Origin: Isoetes taiwanensis
Lineage: Eukaryota > Streptophyta > Lycopodiopsida > Isoetales > Isoetaceae
NCBI GenBank assembly: GCA_021234155.1
Contig: JAJEKV010000038.1
Span: 6,068,926-6,132,925 of the forward strand
DNA length: 64,000 nt
Direction: 5' to 3'
Part shown: positions 56,066-64,000 of the stretch, in pieces
Layout: each line of letters starts with the position of its first letter
How positions within the stretch are numbered: the first letter of the stretch is position 1
The notes under the pieces: model-generated
Database searches by the model: none
What the model saw: only the letters and a program-made list of their open reading frames with translations
What the model was told of the DNA's origin: nothing
Made by a program: the position numbers and the translations under genes

Positions 56066-59000
56066 CCCATTAGATGTTTCAAATGTCTAAAGTTGAGAAA
56101 GTTATATGTACAATACAGCGAGAATGATTGATGAGAGAAAATATCACTGTCTGACAAAATAAGGCAACTAAGAGCGGATAGAATGCTTTTCGGCAAAAGC
56201 ATGAATCATTTCTTAGAATTTTGCTTTTTGAAACATTTCTTAAATTGAGCTACTTTTATCCTTTCCCATATAATAATAAGCGGTTATCAGTTAAATCTCG
56301 AGAATTCAATGTAGTAGTAGTGGAATTAGTGGCCTACTATATATCCGTCCATGTATATGCCTTCCCGAGTAGTAGTTAGAGAGCTCGAGAGATTGATGAA
56401 TCTACTTCATCGCGAGGCGTGTTCATAGGCAGAAAAAATGCACCTAAAGTTTAATTGCATACCGACCATGCTTTATTCAAAAACTAAAACCATGTTCTTG
56501 AATAATAAAATATTAGGAGTTCTATCAAGCGTAATGAGAGATAGAGAAAGGCTACAAAATTATTGTTCGCCCTAAATCTTACCTTGCACCATTGCTCCAT
56601 AACAACTTTAATATAGAACAAAGTGGTTCGTTCGGCACATGTTCCACATCATACCCAAAAGAACAACTAATCTATTTTTTAAAAGGAAAAGAGGGTTTGC
56701 ACAATAGCACATACCGAGGGTTTTTGTATAGGCCTCAGTCGAGAGATTTGCACGATCTAGTTGAAAGCTAATGCTCCAAATTTCTTTCGAAATAGATCTT
56801 AAAACATTTGAACTTGCCAACTCGAAACTAAAAGCGTAGTGCAATGCTACAAAAGCATTTACGATCTAGCAAAGGGAAAGCGAGACTCATAGTGGCAGAT
56901 TAAGTTCACGAGAGTTCTGGAAATGGGAGGAGCCTAGCCATTGAAACGCTGCTGATACTTGGGTGCCAAATGCTTGGACATCGCGAGTAATGCAACACCC
57001 AGGCCGGGCTGAGAAACCCGACCTTGCTATTTTAGTTGTGTCTAGAAGAGGGTAAAAGCTCATGTAGATAGACAATAAATAAGCCATAGCGGCTATATAA
57101 AACTTCGGGTCATAGAAATTTATAACCCATGGTAAAAAATCCCGAGGTTTTCAAGAAGCCACGAAGAGGCGGGAATTTGCGGGAATCCAACGGAAGATTT
57201 CACACTCTGACATCCCCATCTGCATGAAGGAAATGGAGTTGGGGCCTTGTAAGCTTGATCCGGCCAGCCAAAATCCCGCAGCGTAGTGGAAATGAAATAC
57301 TCGAACCTCAGCTATGGTAGAACGAGAGGATGCACCCGCGAGAGGAAGAAAATCATGGCTCTTGGCGGATCGAGGATTGCTTACTTGAGAGGAAGAAAGG
57401 AAGAGCGTCACTTTTTTTTTAATTTTCGGTTATTATTTTTAGGGGCATGTGTAATGCGTGTTCCGCGCTTTTTCTGAGGCGAGGGTATTACGCCCGGAAA
57501 CTTAAAGAAGCGCCTTATATACTTACTTAAAGTTTTTCAATACGAATAATTACAAAAAGCAAATATGTCCCGGATTCTTGGAATCTGCTGTATAGTATAC
57601 GTTGTTGTTGAGATTCTGCTTGTATAGACGTTAAGGTCGAAATAAAAGCTCTGTCCGAGGCATTGGCGGCTTGGCCTTGCATACACGTTCTTAGTCTACT
57701 TCTTTGTTTCGGTAGGTATAACGCGGAAAAAGCGTGAGTTTCGGAAAAAGCGTGAGTTTTGGAAGACATTTTTTCTTTTTCAGCAAGTATTTCCGTACCT
57801 TCGAGGCCTATCTGTTTTCTTTCCTCTTCGAGCAGCAGAGGGCAGAGGAGTGCTCGCCAAATGTTATGATAGGATCTACAGTCAAAATTTCTGCATTCAG
57901 CAAGCCATGCTTTCAAGTTAGGGTTCGGTCTTGGGATTCATGGCACTTAGATAGTTTAGGAGTAAATTTTTGGGTTGTTGTTTTGTGCCATGTTTGTTCT
58001 TCTGATGTATGTGCTTGAAGTATGGTGTATCGGCGCCCATCCTGCATCAAGCCCATCTCTAACTATGTTTTCTTTCTTTCTCGGAGTCAGGCAAGATTCG
58101 TTTCTTTTTCATTACTGTGAACATTTTTTTGCGATGATGGAGCAGGGAGGCTTTCGTCATTTTGTCTTTCTAAGCGTTTCTGGGTTAGAGCATTTATGCT
58201 ACAAACGCATCTCTCTTTCAGATGATTTCTATGTAGAAAAATCAAATCGGTTCCAGTCTACTTTCGCTGGCAGGTGGCGGTCGATTTTAGTTTGCTTTTC
58301 TTCTAACTTCAAGTAAAGTAATATCAGGATTTGGCGCTGAGCAAAACGCAGATTGGGTTCAAGCTTGCAGGGGAGAAGCGTTTTGCTCAGATTGTGGTTT
58401 TGCTTGGTGTATTTTTGCAGATTGTGGTATGCAAGATTATTTCCTAATAAATCTAAGCATCTCAGGCTTCTTCAGGTAACAATTTCTCTATTTTCCTTTC
58501 TTTACGTTTACTTCAAAAGAAATGGTGGATAAACCTTGTGGATTTGGTGCAGTGTTGTAGCTCTCAATAGAGACTCATCTTAAAGCACAAAAAGTGCGGG
58601 ATTCACTAAATGTATTGGAGCTACAATCTTTTGTATGACAAGATTTTCATTTACAAGTTTTCTATCTAGGAGTTGGTTATTTCTAGGGCTAAAAAAATTA
58701 TTTTAAACTTTGTGTGTGCTCTTCTTCAAAGCACCTCCGAAGTTTGCATTCTGCACTTTATTTTTAGCTACTTAAAGAAGCTGAGTTTATCTCTAACCTG
58801 TCTTCCATGTGATTTTAATCCACCACTAAGAATAAATGCACTTAATTTCTTAATAAACTAGATTATACTTCTCATTTAAATTTATTTCATTTTTCTCTCA
58901 CATGCTTACAGATTTTTGAGTAGGATGTTTAGATTTAATATTTAAACATGTTTCAAAAGTTTGCAATAAGCAGTCTATCTTCTTTAATTTTGAATGTCCA

Positions 59001-62000
59001 TTTAACATGATGTTACCTCAGATTTTGGCACCACCATATTTTTTCTGCCAAGGAGCACTCAGGACTTCTTGAACAAGAGAATATTCTCAACATGTTTGTG
59101 GACCCGAATATTTGAAAGCCAAGTATTTTACATAAGGCCTGCTAGACTAACACATGTGATAGCATTTTGCAATGTGAATTCTACCTAATAACTTACCAAC
59201 CAGTAGAGTCACAATAGCAGCAGCAACAAACTATAATAGGAGTATACACTAATTTCCTTGAGCAATATATTATTTCAGTCATTTTAAGTCTTTTTATGTG
59301 AATGCCACAAGCTTTTCCAATATTTGTTTGATAGTCATGGTCAAACGTTTTTCAATAATAGATCTTTATGGTTTGTTTAACGTCTTGGCATACCAATGCA
59401 TCCTTCATGCAATATAAAGAAGAAAGCGATTCTGCATGCAGCTGCTTCTTTATCAGATCTGATACTTACCATAGCATTCTCCTTTTTATCTAGGCAGCTC
59501 TCTTGGGTGCATACCGAGGCGAATTCCTCTCTTCCAGCTATATATTCCAGAGCGGGATTCTGCTGCATGCCTTGCACTTCATAGTGGTGGGACAAAACCA
59601 TGCCTGCATATAACTTCATATATGAATGTTCTTATGCTATAAACGGCATCAAAGTATCCTGTTTGCTTTCTGTTCTCTTTTTTTCTCCTTTACCTTACTT
59701 TCTTTGATAGAGAACTAAATAAAAGAGATAATATTTTATCCATAGCCCCTTTTTACCTGCGTTTGAAAGAGGTCATTGTGGAATGTAGCAGAGAGATAAA
59801 TTAGCTGAAGCAAACAAGGTAAACCCAAGCAAACAGAGTATATCAAGGGCTAAAAGAAATTCCTTTGCATTTTGGGGTTAATGCGGCCATGGCATTTTAC
59901 AAAACTCAAACTGTTTTGTGCTGAAGCAGAGGTCGTTGGAGCAAAGGCCACTGATCAAATGAAGCAGAAATTAGGTAGAGTTAAAGATAGGTGGAACGGT
60001 ATTATACCCATATTTGACGTATCTACTTCTTTTCTTATGCTTTGTGCTTTTCTTATGTTTGTAACAGCAGAGATGCAGCTGAAGAGTAAGCAGTTTTTTC
60101 ATGGTTTGTGGTAGTTCACATTTTCTTACAGCAGCTTTGAAAAACTGTGGAGGCAGTAGAATTGTGTGCTTTCTGTCTGCAGGCAGTAGGTTAAAATTAC
60201 AATCTTTTCCTTTCTGGTTGTTAACGGGCTGTGCCAGAAACGAAGAAACTTTTATAACTGCATAGTGCCTTTTAACTTTATAACTGCATTTAAGTGGCTT
60301 ATAGCTGCATTTAGGTATCTTGATATGCTCTTAGGGCTTTTAATGCATTTCTGTTAATCCATATGCTCTGGTAGTAAGCCAGCTCTGTAAATCCCGTAGT
60401 CTCTCTTAATCCATATGCTCTAATACTTCGTATACAGTAATAAGGAAATCTATTTGCTGCAAATAGTCCATACTACCAATAGCAATTGCAGGATGTGATA
60501 ATGTTCAATCTACTGCAGGATGTGATAGTAATCATCATTGTCATATTACTTGAGAATGAAGCCTAGAGCAAGTATTCTATAAGTCTTTGGAATTGGACCT
60601 CTCAATGTGTTGTAAAGTTGCAAAATCTGAGACCAATGTAGTTTAACAAAGGCAAAAAGTACTTGGTGTGCAATTTGATCAGCTTGCTGAAATGTAGTAT
60701 CTTCAGTTAACATTTCCTGCCATCTGCAGAGTTTCAATGTGGTAAGCATTTCCTTGCCATCATGAAGTTTCAATGTTAAGAGAGCTGTAGCAAAACTTGG
60801 AAGGAATAAAACCTGTTAATAAATTTCCTATAGGCTCTGGGGTTTATCCAATATACAAAAGGTTGTTCCTGTTTGCGGTTTCAAGCGAGTGTTAAAGTCA
60901 AGGTAGGGGATAACAAGAAGGCAGCACATCTAGATATTTAGAGAAAAAGTATTGTAGAGAATTTTTTCCCCTTATGAATTTTTCTATTTTTATTTTCATG
61001 CAAATAATATTTTTGTTAGAGCATTTGGAGAAGCGATCACATGATTATTTGTTTGCTGCAAGGTTTCTACATTGGTACTGTCCATCATTAAAACTGGAAG
61101 GGCTAATCTGGAAGCAATATTAAATACAACATTGAGTTGGCATACATCTGAATCCCGTAATGGGTTTAGTAGACATGTCTGAATATTATTGTAGGCTGAA
61201 TAAACATGCCTTTGTATGGGAGTCCATAATTAAATTGATCTTTGGGGCATTGGAAATAACAAGCTTCTTTTGCTCACTGATAGGAAGCACATGGGATAAA
61301 TAGTTTGAAATTTGTTACAGCTTTGATGGTGCTAGAGTTTGTTATTTCTTTTTCCAAAATATGTTGTTTTATCATGTTTTACCCTGTACTTTAAAGCCAC
61401 AATCCCTGAATACACTTGGATGAGGTGAAGCAGTAGGGTGCATTCGTTTTAGTCTCTCCTTACAAACATGGGGTAGCGCCAATATAGGCCTCATGCGCTA
61501 GGCGGGACATCCAGAACAGCGCCATTTAGCTCCGAAACATTTGAAAGGGACAAGCAAAATATATCACTTAGCAAATGTCACATTGAATATTTGACGAAGC
61601 AACGGTGGGGCGGTGCAGAGATGAGGTTAAAGACCTCAATAAACATCAACTTGCGGTGTTGTTGTGAACCAAAGCAACGGTGGGGATTGAGAGGATTCAA
61701 GATGTCCCAATAAACGTGGTACGGTGTTGACGATCCCAGGATAGCGGTGATGATGCGACTATGGAATTATATAGGATGAGGCTAGTGCATAAACATTGAG
61801 ATGAGAACCTCCATCCGCGGGTAATCTCATTATTAAGGCTCAATGTTATCTAGGAGGAGTTTGCTGGGTTACAATCGGCCAAATTAACTAAGATCTTTCA
61901 CTTAGATAACTCACACGGGGATCATGGTATCGCTCTGAGATGCGTGCTCCTTTGAGCAGTAATTCTGCAGAAAGAATGGGGGGTTTGCGTATGGACGTTA

Positions 62001-62200
62001 GGGTGGTGAAACTGCATCAGGACGTATTGTAGTGATGTGTTATTGGTTAAAGCAACCTACTCGGTGGCCAAAACCAGCTTGCATTGTCGCCCCAGTTCTG
62101 ATCAATGAGGGCCTATTTTGGGAACCTGCATGCAGAAGAAGAGGACTAATTTTGGGCTGTACATGCCAGTTCTAGTTTGAGATATCCTGGAGTAGGTCCG
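56066..62200. other. No gene recognised
   Basis: About 6.1 kb of mostly A/T-rich DNA. Noted inside: GGAAAAAGCGTGAGTTT twice in tandem at 57724-57762, more G/C-rich leader-like DNA at 57150-58320, and an exon-like reading LFCAEAEVVGAKATDQMKQK near 59900-59965. There is also a 75-bp tandem duplication beginning AAGCAACGGTGGGG at 61597 and 61672. None supports a gene call. Confidence 0.4.
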
Positions 62201-62611
62201 TCCGGGCCATTTAGTTGAGTTTGTTTTGGTTTCTTTCCAACTTAAATTGGTGGTCGCTTTTCTCCCTTTGGTGGGAGAGAGGTTTTGATCGCCTCCGTTT
62301 TGATAGGGTTTGGAATGTTCCATTCCTGCAGGGACTAAAAATATGGTTTCGATCTGCATTCAACTTACCTCTCTTCCGCAATCTGCACCTCTCTTTTGTT
62401 ATAGTATCACCTCTGATATGAGTTCCTATCCGGGAGGTCGGAAGCCAGCCACTGGTGATCTCTTTATAGGACTTGAACTGGAGCTGGATTTTAAAACGTC
62501 GGGGCTCCGGGATTGTCAAAGTTTGTCTTGGTTGTTAGCTGGGACACAGTATCATTGATAAGTTGCAAAATTTATGAAGCAGGAGTAGATGCGCGATCGT
62601 CGTCGTCAATT

Positions 62612-62617
62612 TTTATT
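62612..62617 (-). terminator. Candidate polyadenylation signal of ARP4
   Basis: TTTATT on the plus strand is AATAAA on the minus strand, about 185 bp beyond the ARP4 stop codon. Confidence 0.4.
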
Positions 62618-62801
62618 TGATTGGAAGGCAAGTAGTCCTACAAAACTTTGACCCTCCTCATCATGAGTTATGACGTTTTGGATTTCTAATTTCATGTATA
62701 ACCAATGCTACCAATCGGCCAGGGACAGGCGCATTGTTTTGGGCTGCTGCTCTGCATAAGACTATGGGCGGCAATAAATTAACTGTGAAATATTGAGCTA
62801 A

Positions 62802-63347
62802 TCAATAATAAAATTCAGGGCATTTCCACTTTGTACACGATGGCCCATGCTCCTCAAATCAGCGTTCAACCAAAAACGTGATCCGCAAGGACAAAAAGGC
62901 CCGGCTTCAAATGCCAAGCTTTCCTTACTCTGCTTTTGAGAACCACATTTGCTGAAAAGATCCCAATGAAGCAAGAATACTGCCTCCGATCCAGACACTG
63001 CAAAATATAAGATATCCAAGTGCATTAGGAAGGGTTGATTTCTTTGCTTTAACGAATTATACTGATAAATCATCAGCGTCCCCTATGGAGATTCAATTTT
63101 CTATTCTCTGACTTTAAACATTCTATAAAGCAGCCAATGTGAGTAGAGACCAAATAACCTGAATCTACGTTCTATTGCATTGCCACTTGCGAGCACTTTG
63201 ACTCTTGCTGCCTGTGGTGCCTCCTGTAGAAAACAAAGATGTTAACCAGTTTACTGCTTTAACCAACCATAAATAGCTTGCTACCTCCATGAGATCCTTC
63301 TCCAGACGTTCTTTCAATTGCTGCATCGATGCAGTACCACCAGCAAG
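62802..63347 (-). CDS. ARP4: Actin-related protein 4 (ARP4), last four exons
   Basis: Four minus-strand exons join in phase. 63347-63285 encodes [20 protein letters not shown] and a final E. 63223-63159 encodes [20 protein letters not shown] then FS. 62997-62929 encodes [20 protein letters not shown] then KAE. 62859-62802 encodes [18 protein letters not shown] and TGA. This is the actin-fold C-terminus with the wording typical of plant ARP4, not of actin: [14 protein letters not shown] and EEHG...KCP. ARP4 is a nuclear subunit of SWR1/INO80/SWI-SNF remodellers and the NuA4 acetyltransferase. The first three exons have AG acceptors and GT donors. The last acceptor reads GCTG/A instead of AG/A, and the protein runs four residues beyond the usual KCP end, so local errors are possible. 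Upstream exons lie beyond the right edge or were not recognised in 63360-64000. Confidence 0.92.
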
Positions 63348-64000
63348 CTATTATTAAACAACCCAAGGGACTAAATTAGATGCAAAAAGACCTTTCATTC
63401 CTGGTAACCATAATACCAAATGCACTATGAGTTGGCCAATCCTACTTATTTCTCAAGTAATTTTCTGGCTGCATGGCCAAAAAGCCTAAGGATGGAGTCA
63501 GTATGCAGGACACAAAAACAATAAAGGAATTGATTTGGTTACAGATTGCATGCTTAAATCAGAAGACTTTGTGTTTTGCTTCAATATACGTTTCTTCCAG
63601 GTTCTTTTTCCCCAATAAAGCGGCAAGCTATTGTATTGACGAAGACATGTTTTGGTGAATGCTGAACTGCACCGGGGAATGCTGAAAGTTCTCAATATCA
63701 TTTTATTGATACTACACTGCAAAGTGCATAATGCTTGTCCACGGCGCCAGAAATTGAGCCAACTCGATCAAATCAGCACCACCATTTGGGAAGCCCTGGG
63801 TCCTGTCAGACTGTGCCCTCCATACCCGTTGTCTGTAGTGCTTGGGCGTCATCTTGCATATTTGCCAAACTGACAGGTAACATTGTAGAGTACTTGCTTG
63901 GATGGGGAAGGGTTGGTCAGTCGGGAATTTGGATCTTTCAACTAATGGTCTGGAAAGGTTCATAAGTAACATATCACTTGATCGAATTAACGTTTGCTTT
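63348..64000 (-). other. Intron of ARP4 or start of preceding exon region
   Basis: The next upstream ARP4 exon (the residues before LAGGT) was not found on the minus strand up to the window edge. The minus-strand ORF 63712-63972 has no actin-like motif. Confidence 0.4.

Noticed and set aside
61920-61950. Primer-binding-site-like CATGGTATCGCTCTGAG
   Set aside because: Only TGGTATC matches; there is no LTR end before it and no retroelement coding after it.
63712-63972. Minus-strand ORF as the next upstream ARP4 exon
   Set aside because: It lacks the actin-like residues expected before LAGGT, so it is more likely intron or inserted sequence.

Overview
This window looks like nuclear DNA of a vascular plant with a large, repeat-rich genome. 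A fern or conifer is plausible, but I cannot fix the lineage. The evidence is nested LTR retrotransposons with initiator-Met-tRNA primer sites, 5'-truncated LINEs with poly(A) tails, CACTA-type termini, MITE-like palindromic elements, and one clear plant-type intron-rich gene, ARP4. The sequence appears to be a noisy long-read assembly. A near-verbatim Oxford Nanopore ligation adapter lies at 51632-51657, and repeat copies differ mostly at CAG/CTG trinucleotides, so many frameshifts and stops may be artefacts.

Layout. 1-2090 is a decayed antisense Ty3/gypsy pol fragment. 2090-15275 is a plus-strand LTR retrotransposon: 5' LTR (about 2090-3730), primer binding site (3732), two gene-like units each with its own TATA box and paired hairpin repeats, then gag (about 14056-15275), cut off at the zinc knuckle. 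The first unit (4368-5737) encodes a histone H3-like protein: an H3-type MARTK start, about 330 residues of charged linker, and a C-terminal H3 histone fold. The second unit (6448-7295 plus 13198-13863) is unrecognised. It is split by a 5.9-kb non-autonomous LTR element (7296-13197) with 2.8-kb LTRs and only about 0.3 kb of interior.

15276-23055 is a mosaic of direct repeats, inverted mobile units with palindromic ends, and a tandemly duplicated exon. 23053-30816 holds LINE 3' tails, a longer antisense LINE, an unrecognised ORF and a frameshifted FCP1/NIF-like HAD-domain gene fragment. 32301-38636 is a degenerate minus-strand Ty3/gypsy chromovirus (gag/PR/RT/RH/IN/chromodomain/3' LTR) whose LTR is distantly related to the one at 2090-3730. 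38637-40190 has two CACTA-type ends. 40400-47620 has GAA microsatellites and a 1.7-kb direct duplication.

47620-62200 is mostly anonymous intergenic DNA, apart from an exon-like ORF, a MITE relic and a LINE tail. The right edge carries the last four exons of ARP4 (actin-related protein 4) on the minus strand.

The most notable object is the H3-like gene with a paired-hairpin promoter, apparently carried between the primer site and gag of an LTR retrotransposon and accompanied by a second ORF under the same promoter architecture.
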